A DNA stretch of 64,000 nt. Origin: Aphanocapsa lilacina HA4352-LM1 (lineage in GTDB: Bacteria; Cyanobacteriota; Cyanobacteriia; Gloeobacterales; Gloeobacteraceae). The stretch spans positions 1 to 64,000 of the forward strand of contig JAHHGR010000016.1 of assembly GCA_019359725.1 (NCBI GenBank), written 5' to 3'. How positions within the stretch are numbered: the first letter of the stretch is position 1; each line of letters begins with the position of its first letter. Below, one piece after another: positions 35,796 through 45,800 of the stretch. Below the pieces are notes generated by a model. It searched no databases and had not been told where the DNA came from. It was given only the letters and a program-made list of their open reading frames with translations. Made by a program: the position numbers and the translations under genes.

Positions 35796-36917
35796 CTACG
35801 GCCCCACAAAGGTCAATGCTTTTTCTTGACTCGGAATCCAGGGGATGGGACCCAAAAAATAGGGGGTACATCCAAAGTCAAACAAGGTCGTCTTGATGCA
35901 AACCCGCAGGTACAGGCCGAAGTCGGCTTTGCCGGCTTTTTCGTCGACACCGGTGAGCACGATTTTGCCCCAGCGGCCAAAAGGGTGGCGACCGGTGGGT
36001 TCTTTACCGCCATTGACCGCCGCGAGTACACCGTGGCCGCCGCGCACCTGCTGGGTGCTGCCCACCCACTGGCTGCCGCGCAACGGGTCGCCCAATTCGA
36101 CGTGCAGGCAATCGCGCGGGCAGGGCACCGCAAAACCTTCGACGTCGGAACCGGTGATCGTCCGGGTGCGGTTGTGCTCGATTTTGGAGAGGGGGACATC
36201 CACCAGGCCGGCGATGCCGGTAAAGCTGCCCGTGAAGGACAGAAATTTCGAAAAGGGCACGTCGCTGAGCCCCGGAATGTCGCGAATGTACTGGCTTGCC
36301 CAGCCCGCGAGCTTGCCTATGGCCACCCGCTCGATGCCGGGCAGTCCCGAAAGCGCGTAGCCCGCCAGGTCCGTCGTGCCGAGGGGCAATCCGGCGAAAC
36401 CCGGCACCTGGGCAATCAGCTCCCCCAGCCGCTCGTAGGGGATGGCGCCGTTGAAGTAGTAGTTTGCCAGATCCCGCAGGAGCGGCACCGACTCCGGCGG
36501 CAATTGTTCGTAGGCCAGGGTTTTGACAATCTCACCCACGGTGTTGGCGGCGAGCATCTGGAGGTGGGCAAGAGTAAGCCTTTCGAGGCGCAAGCGCCCG
36601 CTCAAACCCCATTGGGCGATTTGCTCCAGTGAGAAGCGCTCCAGCCCGAAGGCCCCCGCCACATCCCCGAGCATCAAGACGGTGTCGGCCGCCGCCCCAA
36701 CCTGCCACGACCGGCTCGGGTCGTAGCCCAGGTGTTTTAGGACGGTCGTCGGGTGGGTGATGGCAATCTCACCCGCCGCAGCCAGGGCCGGCAGCACCCT
36801 GAACGTGATTTGCTCGAAGTCGGGCATCGGCACGCCCGCCACTTGCCGTACCGGAATGGCGAGGGCGGGAGCGGACCCACTCAGCAGGAGGGCGAGGGTC
36901 AGGGCAAGCGGGCGCAT
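35796..36917 (-). CDS. Exported protein of the conjugation-type cluster
   Basis: 373 residues beginning with a signal peptide (MRPLALTLALLLSGSAPALA). The N-terminal half is helical and full of repeats such as LRLERLTLAHLQ and LPGIERVAI; the C-terminal 120 residues are rich in Gly and aromatic residues with four or more Cys (CPRDCLH, CIKTTLFDFGC). I recognise no named family. Its position, three bases from the coupling protein gene, suggests a periplasmic role in the same apparatus. Confidence 0.65.
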   Translation of the reverse strand: MRPLALTLALLLSGSAPALAIPVRQVAGVPMPDFEQITFRVLPALAAAGEIAITHPTTVLKHLGYDPSRSWQVGAAADTVLMLGDVAGAFGLERFSLEQIAQWGLSGRLRLERLTLAHLQMLAANTVGEIVKTLAYEQLPPESVPLLRDLANYYFNGAIPYERLGELIAQVPGFAGLPLGTTDLAGYALSGLPGIERVAIGKLAGWASQYIRDIPGLSDVPFSKFLSFTGSFTGIAGLVDVPLSKIEHNRTRTITGSDVEGFAVPCPRDCLHVELGDPLRGSQWVGSTQQVRGGHGVLAAVNGGKEPTGRHPFGRWGKIVLTGVDEKAGKADFGLYLRVCIKTTLFDFGCTPYFLGPIPWIPSQEKALTFVGP

Positions 36918-36922
36918 GGCGG

Positions 36923-37396
36923 TTACCTCAAGGGTGTGGGACCGGTCGAAGCGGGGGCCGGGGCTGCGGGTAGAACCTCCAGCCCGTGGTAGCGGACGTG
37001 CTCGGCGCGCGGCGGGGGGCGCTCCTGAAAGCGCACCACAAAGTGCAACAGGCTCAACCGGCCCTGGGGATCGCCGGCGAGCACTTTGAGCGTCGTCCAG
37101 TTGCGGTTGCTCGGCACCACGGCGGGCAGATCGACCAGTCTCAGGCTCAAGATCCGGCCGCTGCGGTCGGTGCGCGCCACCACCCGCGACGGGTCCTCCA
37201 CCCACCAGTCGGCGATCGTTTCTCCTGTGGCCAACAGGCTGACGTCGAAACCGACTCCCCTAAACAGGTCAATCACAAAGGCGGGTTTGCCCACCCCGGT
37301 GGCCGTCGCCCGGTCGATGCGCGCCATCACCGAGGACGAAGCGGCAGGGACGCAGGATAGCCACAGGGCCAGCAGCAGCGCGAGCGCATTTCTCAA
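36923..37396 (-). CDS. Exported protein of the conjugation-type cluster
   Basis: 157 residues, starting with a TTG at 37396 that overlaps the stop of the VirB10-like gene and has gggagg upstream. The signal peptide is LALLLALWLSCVPAASS. The rest is beta-rich (FVIDLFRGVGFDVSLLATGETIADW in part, LSLLHFVVRFQE). A VirB9/TraK-like role is conceivable given the order of genes, but no motif proves it. Confidence 0.6.
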   Translation of the reverse strand: MRNALALLLALWLSCVPAASSSVMARIDRATATGVGKPAFVIDLFRGVGFDVSLLATGETIADWWVEDPSRVVARTDRSGRILSLRLVDLPAVVPSNRNWTTLKVLAGDPQGRLSLLHFVVRFQERPPPRAEHVRYHGLEVLPAAPAPASTGPTPLR

Positions 37397-38724
37397 AGCG
37401 GCACCTCCCGGCCGAAGAGCAGTTCGACCGCCGTGCCGCCGGGGATGAGCCACAGGTCCGGACGCTCGATCACCTGGCGGACCGCCTGCTGGTTGCGCTG
37501 GCGAATCAGCCTACCCAGTTCACCAAACAGGCCGCTGCCAAAGGCCGCCAGGGCATTGGCCTGGCCATAGTTCGTGCCGGTGGTGGTCCCGCCGAAGCCG
37601 CTCGCTTCGATGGTGCTGCTGGCGCGGTTGAGGATGGCCAGTCCCTCCTCGGCTCCCTTCAGCAGCGACTGACCGGTGTCGAGGCTGCCGATTTCGCCTC
37701 CCTTGTCCTGACGGACCGCCACCAGGGGCAACCCGCCAACCGCCCGCACCGAGACCGATTGCAACGGGATCTCCCGGCGGTCGGCCCGCAGCGCCACCGC
37801 TTCGAGGGTCACCAGCCCCCCCGGCGACACGCGCCGCAGGGCGGCAAGCACGCGCGTACCGGCGGGAAGCAAGCTGTCGCCCTCCGGCCCTGCCACCGGT
37901 TCGGTGAGCACCACCACGTGGCGCTCGGCCTCCGTGTGCTTTTGCTCCTGCTCCCAGAGGATGGGCCGTTCGAGCACCCCCGCCGCCAGGGTAGCGGCGG
38001 GGATCGCCGCCCCAACCGGTAGGCGGTGGGTGGCAGAGAGGGGGTGGACGGGTGAGCCCTGGGCGGCGAGCGGCTCTAGACTCGGGTCGAGGCTGGTGGT
38101 GGCTGAGAGCGCGGGGGCGGGCCGCGGGATGGCTGTCCGGCGCGCCACAGGAGGAAGCGCGACATCCGGAGCACTGGCGGTCGGGGGTGGAGTGCCGCCG
38201 CGGGCTCCTTCTTGTTCGCGGCTGGAACCCAAAAAGGCGAGCTGGGCCGGACCCGCGCCGGCGGCGAGCGCTCCCAGGGCGGCAGGGGGCGGCAGCACCC
38301 GCCCCCCGGTCGTATCCGGGCGCCGGGTGGCGGACTGGGCAAGGGCGGGGGGACTCAGCAGACGCGCCGGGGGCAGCGGCTTCGCAGCAGGCGGTGGAGA
38401 CGGCTTGTCTTTTTGCTGGGAGCGCAATTGTTCGAGCATCTGGCGCTGGTCGGCCAGGGCCACCTCCGCCTTCAACCGATCCACCTCGTTGGTGGGGACC
38501 GGTTGGGTCGCCCGCGGCACAGCGGCGGCGGGTTTGGCCGCCGCCTCGGCCCTCGGGCGAGGAGCGCTCGGGTAGAACAGCCCGTTGAGGGCAGCGCCGA
38601 TACCCAGGGCCGGCAGCAGCGTGAGCCCCCCCACGATGGCCACCTTGCGCCCCGGCGTCAGCCAGCGCAGCAGCCGTTCGCGGCGGTCGGGTTGGTCGAA
38701 TTGATCAAATTCCGGCTGGGTCAT
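37393..38724 (-). CDS. VirB10/TraB-like type IV secretion protein
   Basis: 443 residues. A cytoplasmic N-terminus is followed by one membrane helix (about 28-50) and a long Pro/Ala-rich segment (55-215) that would span the periplasm. The C-terminal beta domain includes LPVGAAIPAATLAAGVLERP and DSLLPAGTRVLAALRRV, typical of the VirB10 barrel. It overlaps the following and preceding genes by four bases. VirB10 links inner and outer membrane parts of the channel. Confidence 0.82.
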   Translation of the reverse strand: MTQPEFDQFDQPDRRERLLRWLTPGRKVAIVGGLTLLPALGIGAALNGLFYPSAPRPRAEAAAKPAAAVPRATQPVPTNEVDRLKAEVALADQRQMLEQLRSQQKDKPSPPPAAKPLPPARLLSPPALAQSATRRPDTTGGRVLPPPAALGALAAGAGPAQLAFLGSSREQEGARGGTPPPTASAPDVALPPVARRTAIPRPAPALSATTSLDPSLEPLAAQGSPVHPLSATHRLPVGAAIPAATLAAGVLERPILWEQEQKHTEAERHVVVLTEPVAGPEGDSLLPAGTRVLAALRRVSPGGLVTLEAVALRADRREIPLQSVSVRAVGGLPLVAVRQDKGGEIGSLDTGQSLLKGAEEGLAILNRASSTIEASGFGGTTTGTNYGQANALAAFGSGLFGELGRLIRQRNQQAVRQVIERPDLWLIPGGTAVELLFGREVPL

Positions 38725-39470
38725 CGCGGTTGCTCCTTGGAGATTTCTGGGGAGATTTCTGGGGCGGCGAGTGAGCGCAGGGAGATGATCTCAAGCCCGC
38801 TGCCGCGCACCCGCGCGACGGCTTTTTCTAGTGGCGTTTGGGGCAGCTCGCCCGGCACGACGGGTGGATCCACCGCCCGCACGGTCACCTGTTTGTTGAA
38901 GGGAATCGGCACCCCCTCCGGCCGCTCCAGGCTATAAACCACTTGCGAACCGACAACGCTGAGGGACCAGGTATGCTCCTGACCCGCCACCGGCTGCGGC
39001 TGGCCGATAAAGGTGGCGCTGAAGAGCACCTGGCCGCCCTTGCCGCTCAGGGTACGGGCGCTCAATTCAGCAAGCTGGCGCAGCAGTTCGGTGCGCAGAT
39101 CCTCGCTCAGATAAAACCCCGCCTGAAAGACGCTGGTAGGCACCCGCGCGCGATTGCTCAGCACGATCCCCGGGTCTTCGCTGTCGGCCTGGCCCGGCCC
39201 GGCCGCCGGGATATAACGCCGCCAGGTAAACAGCATCCCCAACGCCTCAGCCACGAAGCGGCGGATCACCTCCGGCTCCCGCGCATAGTGCCCCGCCGCG
39301 CGCACCTGCACCGCTTGCCCATCGCTGAGCTGCACCAGGCTCGGAGCGGGCCGATGGGCCAGAATCTGCAACTGCACCGTGTTCCAGAGCGTCAGGGCAA
39401 GCAAAATCGCTCCTGAGGCCGCCGTCGCCAGCACAAATCCGCCAAATAGACTGCTGCTCGCTGCCTTCAT
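38721..39470 (-). CDS. VirB8/TraE-like inner-membrane protein
   Basis: 249 residues: a short cytoplasmic N-terminus, one membrane helix (FVLATAASGAILLALTLW) and a periplasmic domain. In the order of genes it sits before VirB10, as TraE/VirB8 do. Similarity to VirB8 is structural impression only. The start ATG at 39470 is the first after the tRNA promoter region. Confidence 0.65.
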   Translation of the reverse strand: MKAASSSLFGGFVLATAASGAILLALTLWNTVQLQILAHRPAPSLVQLSDGQAVQVRAAGHYAREPEVIRRFVAEALGMLFTWRRYIPAAGPGQADSEDPGIVLSNRARVPTSVFQAGFYLSEDLRTELLRQLAELSARTLSGKGGQVLFSATFIGQPQPVAGQEHTWSLSVVGSQVVYSLERPEGVPIPFNKQVTVRAVDPPVVPGELPQTPLEKAVARVRGSGLEIISLRSLAAPEISPEISKEQPR

Positions 39471-39590
39471 TAGCTGCACCGTCCTAAGACAGGCAACAGC
39501 ATAGGCAAGGCGCACCGGCCATTCCCACAAATGAAATTATTCGCGGGTGAACCCGTCTGGCGTCGGACGGTCCCAGGGCTCCTCCGGCAC

Positions 39591-39620
39591 TTGCCGCCGC
39601 TGCTGTGAACGGGTTACATT
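39591..39620 (+). promoter_or_regulatory. Promoter of tRNA-Asn
   Basis: ttgccg (-35, 39591-39596), 18-base spacer and tacatt (-10, 39615-39620), ending 11 bases before the tRNA. Confidence 0.5.
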
Positions 39621-39631
39621 AAGAGACGCAT

Positions 39632-39703
<72 letters not shown>

Positions 39704-39729
39704 CTGAAATTCAACACATCAAAAGTTGC

Positions 39730-39765
39730 AGAGCCGCCGTCGGACCTGGCTTCACGTGCGGCTCT
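39730..39765 (+). terminator. Hairpin downstream of tRNA-Asn
   Basis: Arms agagccgc and gcggctct with a 20-base loop are followed by tgattt; a plausible terminator, though the T run is poor. Confidence 0.4.
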
Positions 39766-39769
39766 TGAT

Positions 39770-39934
39770 TTAGGCGCCGATGTGATCGGTCGCGTCTTCT
39801 CTGTCGACTTGATCGAGCAGAAAATTTTCGAAATCCTCCGGCCTGGCCTGCTTCTCGATGTACTTCAGGAGAATCCGCACCTGGATTTCGCTGGACCAGC
39901 CCTGCTCATCGGCAATCTTCTCGAAGCTTTTCAT
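39770..39934 (-). CDS. Small conserved hypothetical protein
   Basis: 54 residues starting MKSFEKIADEQGWSSEIQ, with an amphipathic helical pattern (VRILLKYIEKQ ... FENFLLDQVDRE). Short proteins of this sort are common in cyanobacteria, without known function. The start is uncertain; ATG at 39967 is the alternative. It is divergent from the CsoR-type gene. Confidence 0.55.
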   Translation of the reverse strand: MKSFEKIADEQGWSSEIQVRILLKYIEKQARPEDFENFLLDQVDREDATDHIGA

Positions 39935-40066
39935 CTTTGCGCCCGCCCGCTTTGCCGACTTTATCATCGACGTGCGAGCTTCGGTCTGTCGAGAAAAAGA
40001 GGGTGGCTTGGGCCTACCATTGGGGTGCCGCCGGGCTCCACATCCGGCCCATTGCGAGGATTGCTC

Positions 40067-40330
40067 ATGCCGCACAAGTACACCCAGGACGTGTTGAAGC
40101 ACCTGGCCAGCATCGAAGGGCGCGTCCGCGATGTTTACACCATGGTCGAGGCGGGCGGCGCTTGCCCGGATGTACTCGTCCGCATGGTCTACCTCCGCTC
40201 GGCGGTCAACGCGGCGGCCCAACTCGTCCTTAAGGACCACACCGAACATTGCCTGGTCGAAGCGGCCGGCAGCGAGCGCTATGAAGAAGAACTGGAGAAT
40301 TTTCTGGCCGCCGTCGATATGTTGCTGTGA
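40067..40330 (+). CDS. CsoR/RcnR-family metal-sensing repressor
   Basis: 87 residues, all alpha. The family pattern is present: a His-Lys-Tyr start (MPHKYTQDVLKHL), IEGRVRDVYTMVE, then Cys in GGACPDVL and the His-x-x-x-Cys pair in DHTEHC. The Cys-His-Cys set corresponds to the Cu(I)-type ligands in CsoR. A gaggat ribosome site precedes the ATG. The family releases DNA on metal binding. It lies 1.2 kb from a metal-efflux cluster but is not in the same operon. Confidence 0.85.
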   Translation: MPHKYTQDVLKHLASIEGRVRDVYTMVEAGGACPDVLVRMVYLRSAVNAAAQLVLKDHTEHCLVEAAGSERYEEELENFLAAVDMLL

Positions 40331-40446
40331 CCCGGAGCCCCCGACCGGCAATGGCAAGGCATTGCGCGATACACGTGCTTGAGCTCCCCTGCGCGTAGGA
40401 TCCGAGATAATTTGTGGGTCAAACCATGGTCACAAGAGCAACTTTA

Positions 40447-41538
40447 ATGCGGCGGATTTTCCCTGTTTTGGCCGCCACGCTGGGAGCAAACCTTTTGCTG
40501 TCCCAGTGCCAGTCTTCCCCACCGGAGGGTCCCAGCGCCACCGCCCCTGGCCCCGAAGGTACCCCCAGCGGCGCACCGGCCGGTGCAGCGACCCTCTCCG
40601 GCGCCGGGGCCACCTTCCCGGCACCGCTCTATCAGCGGTGGTTCTACGATTATGGCCAGGCCAACCCGAACGTCAAAGTCAGCTACCAGGGTGTCGGCAG
40701 CGGCGCCGGCATCAAGCAGTTTCAAAGCAAAACCGTCGATTTTGCCGCGAGCGACGTGGCGATGAGCGACGAGGAGATTGCCGCGGTGCCGGCGGATCGA
40801 GGCGTGGTGCTGTTGCCGATGACCGCCGGCAGCGTCGTGCTCATCTACAACGTGCCGGGGGCGCCGGAAAATCTCAAACTCTCCCGCGCCGTCTACAGCG
40901 ATATGTTCCTGGGCAAGATTAAAAACTGGAACGACCCGAAGATTGCCGAACTCAACCCGGGTGTCAAACTGCCGGATCTGGCCGCCACGGTGGTGCGCCG
41001 CGCCGACGGCAGCGGCACGACCGGCGTGTTCACCCGCCACCTGAGTGCCGTCAGCCCCGAGTGGAAAACGAAAGTCGGTGAAGGCATCGCCGTCAAATGG
41101 CCCACGGGTGTAGGCGGCAAGGGCAACGACGGTGTGACCGCCCAGGTCCAGCAGAACCCCGGCTCGATCGGCTACGTGGAATACGGCTACGCCGTCAACA
41201 ACAAGTTGCCCTACGCTTCGCTTGAAAACAAAGACGGCAACTACGTCCTGCCGACGCTGGAAAATTCTGCCGCCGCCCTCGCCTCGGTGGAGTTACCGGC
41301 CGACCTGCGCGCTTTTATCGCCGATCCGCCCGGCAAGGATTCGTATCCACTGGTCACTTATACCTGGATCCTCGCACCCAAGAAAATGGACACCCCCGAA
41401 AAGGCGACGGCCTTGAAGGAAGTGCTCAAGTGGTGCCTCACCGAAGGGCAAAAATCGAGCGAATCCCTCGGATATATTGAATTGCCCAAACCGGTTACTG
41501 AGCGCGTCCTGACGGCTGTCGAGCAAATTGGCAGCTAA
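40447..41538 (+). CDS. pstS: Phosphate ABC transporter substrate-binding lipoprotein PstS
   Basis: 363 residues. The lipobox LLLSQC lies near residue 20, so the mature protein is a lipoprotein. SGAGATFPAPLYQRW and YQGVGSGAGIKQF are the PstS phosphate-loop signatures, with RADGSGTTGVF and QNPGSIGYVEYGYA further on. The ATG at 40447 is preferred because a gataat -10 at 40406 puts transcription start near 40418; 40426 is the other candidate. pstC, pstA and pstB are not adjacent. No Pho box was recognised. Confidence 0.92.
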   Translation: MRRIFPVLAATLGANLLLSQCQSSPPEGPSATAPGPEGTPSGAPAGAATLSGAGATFPAPLYQRWFYDYGQANPNVKVSYQGVGSGAGIKQFQSKTVDFAASDVAMSDEEIAAVPADRGVVLLPMTAGSVVLIYNVPGAPENLKLSRAVYSDMFLGKIKNWNDPKIAELNPGVKLPDLAATVVRRADGSGTTGVFTRHLSAVSPEWKTKVGEGIAVKWPTGVGGKGNDGVTAQVQQNPGSIGYVEYGYAVNNKLPYASLENKDGNYVLPTLENSAAALASVELPADLRAFIADPPGKDSYPLVTYTWILAPKKMDTPEKATALKEVLKWCLTEGQKSSESLGYIELPKPVTERVLTAVEQIGS

Positions 41539-42431
41539 ATGGCCACGACAAAGTCGAAGGTATGGACTTGGCCGTTGCGCTTAAATTCGCCCCAGAGCTT
41601 GTAAAGGCCGGGTTCAGGAAAGGTCGTGGTGAAACTGACCACGCCGGGAGCTGATTTGGAGGCGTTGTGACCGGCGTGAGCAGCCGCCATGGCGGCCTCC
41701 GACTGCTCTGCTGGCGCGGACTCCGGGTGGGCGTGCAGGTAGCTGGCGGCCTGCGAAGTTTTGGACTGCTTGAGGACGACCAGGTGGCCCATCGCCCCCA
41801 GATAGGGCTGCAAGTCTGCGGCCGGCTTGCCCTCGCTGTCTTCGAGGGCAAAGGCGACGGTCACCTCCCTTCCGGGGCGTACGGCCCCGGCATCCCACAA
41901 CAAGGTGGCGGTGAGGTCTTCCCGGATCTTCGTGAGATTGAGATCGGGCTTGAGGGTCGTCGGCGGGGGCGGGGTGGCTCCGCTCACGCGCAACTCTTGA
42001 GCGTGCACCTGCGGGGCGCCCCCCTTGGGCGTAAAATCGGCGAAAAGCACGTACTTGCCGCTGCGCGGAAAATCGAGGGCAATCTCGAAGCGGCCGTTGC
42101 CAAGGTAGGTGGGGTGGACGTGGTTGTAGTAGCCGAGGTCGCTATCTACGACGATGAGGTGCAGGAGTTTTTCGTGGACCGTGGCAAAGTCGCCGATAGG
42201 CTTGCCCTCGGCGTTGCCCACCTGCAGGGTAAAGGTTTTGGGTTGGCCGGCGCGCAGGTTGACGGTGGGGGTGATGCCCAGTTGCGCAGCCGATTTCTGC
42301 GCGTGGTGGTGACTGCCGGAATGCATCGGGGTACCGGTTTTTTGAGGGCTGTGGGCTTCCTCGTGTGTCTGTGCGGGAGCGGCGAGGGCCAGTAACGTTG
42401 CGACAGAGCAGACAACAAACCATGGATGCAT
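41535..42431 (-). CDS. Periplasmic protein of the metal-efflux cluster with two FixH/YtkA-like domains
   Basis: 298 residues with a signal peptide (ATLLALAAPAQTH) and a His-rich segment (MHSGSHHHAQ). Two domains carry the pattern HEKLLHLIVV-x-x-DL-x-YYNHVHP-like and LGAMGHLVVLKQ-x, followed by GRFEIALDFPRSGKYVLFADF and TFPEPGLYKLWGEF. Such proteins accompany heavy-metal RND systems and may bind metal in the periplasm. Histidine content supports this. Confidence 0.72.
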   Translation of the reverse strand: MHPWFVVCSVATLLALAAPAQTHEEAHSPQKTGTPMHSGSHHHAQKSAAQLGITPTVNLRAGQPKTFTLQVGNAEGKPIGDFATVHEKLLHLIVVDSDLGYYNHVHPTYLGNGRFEIALDFPRSGKYVLFADFTPKGGAPQVHAQELRVSGATPPPPTTLKPDLNLTKIREDLTATLLWDAGAVRPGREVTVAFALEDSEGKPAADLQPYLGAMGHLVVLKQSKTSQAASYLHAHPESAPAEQSEAAMAAAHAGHNASKSAPGVVSFTTTFPEPGLYKLWGEFKRNGQVHTFDFVVAI

Positions 42432-42475
42432 CGATGTATCTCCGTGTCTTTACAGGGTGAACATAAACCAGCCAG

Positions 42476-42856
42476 TTAGAGCTTAAAGGAAAAACGCGAG
42501 TTGAGCTTTTTGCCCCCAACGGTGGCAAGGGCCACCACCCGGTACACCCCTTTGGCTGCGGCCGGCAGCACCGCCTCGTAGTGGCCCTTGCCGTACTGCA
42601 TCGGCAGCGAAAGTTTCTGGCCGCCCGGGGCGCTGATTTGCAGTTGGACAGCGGCGTTAGATACCGTTTTGCTTTTGGGATCGTTGATGAACAGATCCAG
42701 GTGCGCGCCCCCCGATTCCGGCTCGACCACCAGTTCGAACTGGTAGCCCTGAATTTCGACCGCCTGCCCGCCGTGCTTTGCCCCGCCGAGGACCGGGGAA
42801 GCGGCAGTCAGAATCACCAGCAGGGCAAGGGCGCTCAAAATGCGTTTTATGGACAT
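42476..42856 (-). CDS. Small periplasmic YtkA/FixH-like protein
   Basis: 126 residues with a signal peptide (ALALLVILTAASPVLG) and one immunoglobulin-like domain: FELVVEPESGGAHLDLFI, VQLQISAPGGQKLSLPM, YRVVALATVGGKKL. It is the gene after the RND pump and 45 bases before the two-domain protein, in the same operon. Function in metal handling is inferred. Confidence 0.68.
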   Translation of the reverse strand: MSIKRILSALALLVILTAASPVLGGAKHGGQAVEIQGYQFELVVEPESGGAHLDLFINDPKSKTVSNAAVQLQISAPGGQKLSLPMQYGKGHYEAVLPAAAKGVYRVVALATVGGKKLNSRFSFKL

Positions 42857-42876
42857 GATTATCTCCTGAACAGGAT

Positions 42877-45800
42877 TTACTGCCCGTCGGCAAGCAAGCT
42901 TTGCAGGTCCATCGCCACTTTTTCCTGCTCGCTAATCACCGGGGCCGTCCGCTCGCCGAAGCGTTCGAACAAAGCCGGGATCACCACCAGCGTGAGCGCA
43001 GTGGAGGTGAAGAGTCCGCCAAAAACCACCGTCGCCAATGGCTGAAGAATCTCCTTGCCGGCGCCGGAACCCACCATCAAGGGCACCATGGCCAGGGCAG
43101 CGGTCAGGGCAGTCATCAGTACCGGCGAGAGTCGCTCGACGGATCCTGCTTCGATGGCCTCATCGAAACTTTCCCCGGCCGCCATCCGCTGCTGGTAGGT
43201 AGTGACCAGGATCACCCCGTTGCGGTTGGCGATCCCAAAGAGGGTGATAAAGCCCACCAGCGACGCGACCGAGAGCACCCCACCCCCGAGCCAGACTGCA
43301 ATGATGCCGCCAATAAAGGCCAAGGGCAGATTGGCCAGAATCAGCAGCGTCGAGCGCACCGAGCGCACCGCCAGGTACAACAGCACCGCCACCCCCAAAA
43401 GCGCCAACATCCCGAAAAGAATCAGTTCGCGGGTGGCGCGCTCCTGGGCTTCGAACTGGCCGCCGTAGTCGATGTAGTAGCCGTCGGGCAAGGGCACTTG
43501 TTGGGAGATTTTTTCGCGCGCCTCGGTAATGAGCGAGCCGATGTCGCGCCCGCCGGCGTTGGCGGCCACCACGATGCGGCGCGAAACATTCTGGCGGTTG
43601 ATCGTGTTGGGGCCTTTGTCGAGAATAACCGCCGCCACCTGCGAGAGCGGAATTTTCTGGCCGGTGGGGGTGTCGATGAGCAAATCGGAGAGCGCTGCCG
43701 GCCGGTTGCGTGCCTCCGGGGCAAGCCAGACGACCAGGTTGAAAAGCCGCTGGTCTTTGAGCACCTGGGAGACCGCCCGGCCGTTGAAGGCCGTCTCCAC
43801 CGCCTCGGCCAGATCCCCCACCGCCAGACCGTAGCGGGCCGCCGCGTCGCGGTTGAAGCGCACGGTGTACTGGTTCACCGGCACCTGCAGCTCGATTTGC
43901 AAATCGACGGTGCCCGGGACGGTCTTCATCACCGCTTCGACCTCCCCGGCGAGGCGGCGCAATTGGGCGAGATCGGGACCGAAGACTTTGATGGCGATGG
44001 CCGCCCGGGTACCGGAGAGCACTTCATCGACGCGGTGGGAGATAAATCCGCCCACGTTCACGGCCACACCGGGAAAACGGGCAAATTCGGCGCGGATCAT
44101 CTCGAGCACCGCCGCGCGGTCCTGGGCACCGGCTGCCACCTGCACATCCAGTTCGCCGAAATTCACCCCCCCCGCGTCGTCGTCCCCCAGGGCGCGGCCG
44201 GCGCGAAATTGGGCCGTCTCGATTTCCGGGTGGCGCATCAGGGCTTTTTCAAGGGCGATCCCCAACTGCTGGGTAGAGGCAAGCGACGCACCCGGCAGCT
44301 GCGAGACGGCGATAATCAAGCTGCGCTCCTGAAATTCCGGCAAAAAAGTCCGCCCCAAAAACGGAATCAGCACGAGCGAGGCGGCAAAGGCCGCCGCCGA
44401 GGCGGCCAATACAGGAATCGGATGGGCCAGGGCAAAGCGCAACACCGGCCGGTAGAGTTTCTTGAGCACCCGCACCGTGGTTGTCTCCTCCTCGGGCAGA
44501 TCCCGACCTGCCAGAAGCACATAGCAGAGCGCCGGGGTGAGGGTGAGCGCCACCGCGAGCGAAGCAGCGACAGCAAAGACATACGCAAGCCCCAGCGGGG
44601 TGAAAATACGGCCCTCGACGCCACTCAGCACGAAGATGGGAGCAATGACGACCCCCAAAATCAAGGTCGCGAAAACCACGGATGTGCGAATTTGCACCGA
44701 ACCGGCGAAGACTACCTGCAAAGCCGGCGCCGGTTCGGGCCGCAGCCGGTTCTCGCGCAAGCGGCGATAAACGTTCTCCGCATCGATGATCGCATCGTCG
44801 ATTACTTCGCCCAGGGCAATCGCGAGCCCTCCGAGCGTCATCGTGTTGAGCCCGACGCCGAACCAGTTGAGCGCCAGCAACCCGAGCACCACCGAGAGCG
44901 GCAGGGCCGTGAGCGTGATGAGCATCGTGCGCCAGTTGCCCAAAAAGAGCACCAGAATCACCGCGACGATAATCGCCCCGTCCCTGAGCGCCTCGACGAC
45001 GTTGCCTACGGATTTCTCGATGAAGTCCTCCTGCCGGAAGGTGACGGTCACCTTGACGTCCTTGGGCAAGGTCGAGACCAGGTCCGCCATTGCCGCTTCC
45101 ACGGCGCGCGTCACGGTGGGGGTATCGGCAAACGGTTGGCGGGTGACCGTCACGATCACCGCCTCCTGGCCACCCAGCGAGCCGTCGCCGCGCTTGACCC
45201 CGGCACCGGTCTGCACCCGCGCCACATCGGCGAGCCGCACGGGGATCCCCCCGCGCACCACCACCACCGACTTGCCCAATTCGGCCACCGAAGTGATGCG
45301 ACCAACGCCGCGGATCAGAAATTCCTCATCCGGCGTCTGCAAGAAGCCCCCCGGCGCGTTGACGTTGGCCTTGGCCACCGCCTCGCTCACTTGATTTAAC
45401 GTGACGCCGTACTGGCGAAGCTTTGCAGGCTCCACCAGCACCTGGTACTGCAATTCGCCGCCGCCAATCACCAGCACGCGGGTGACCCCCGGCACCGCCA
45501 GAAGCCGGTTGCGGATCTGCCAGTTGGCGGTGGTGGCCATATCCAATATCGAGGTGCGCTTCTGGACTTTTGCCTCGGGGTCGATAGTGAGGGCGTACTT
45601 GATCACATCGCCCACGGGCGAGCTGATGGGCGAGAGCAACGGCGGGCTCACCCCCGCGGGCAAACGGCCCGCCACCTGCGAGACGCGCTCGGTGACCAGT
45701 TGGCGGGCGCGAAAAACATCGGTGCCCCAGTCGAAGACGACCGTGATCACCGAGAGACCCACAGCGGAGCTGGAGCGGATGTCGGTGAGCCCCGGCATGC

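Noticed and set aside
42901-45399. 832-residue frame opposite the RND pump gene
   Set aside because: Arg/His/Gln-rich antisense shadow, no motif.
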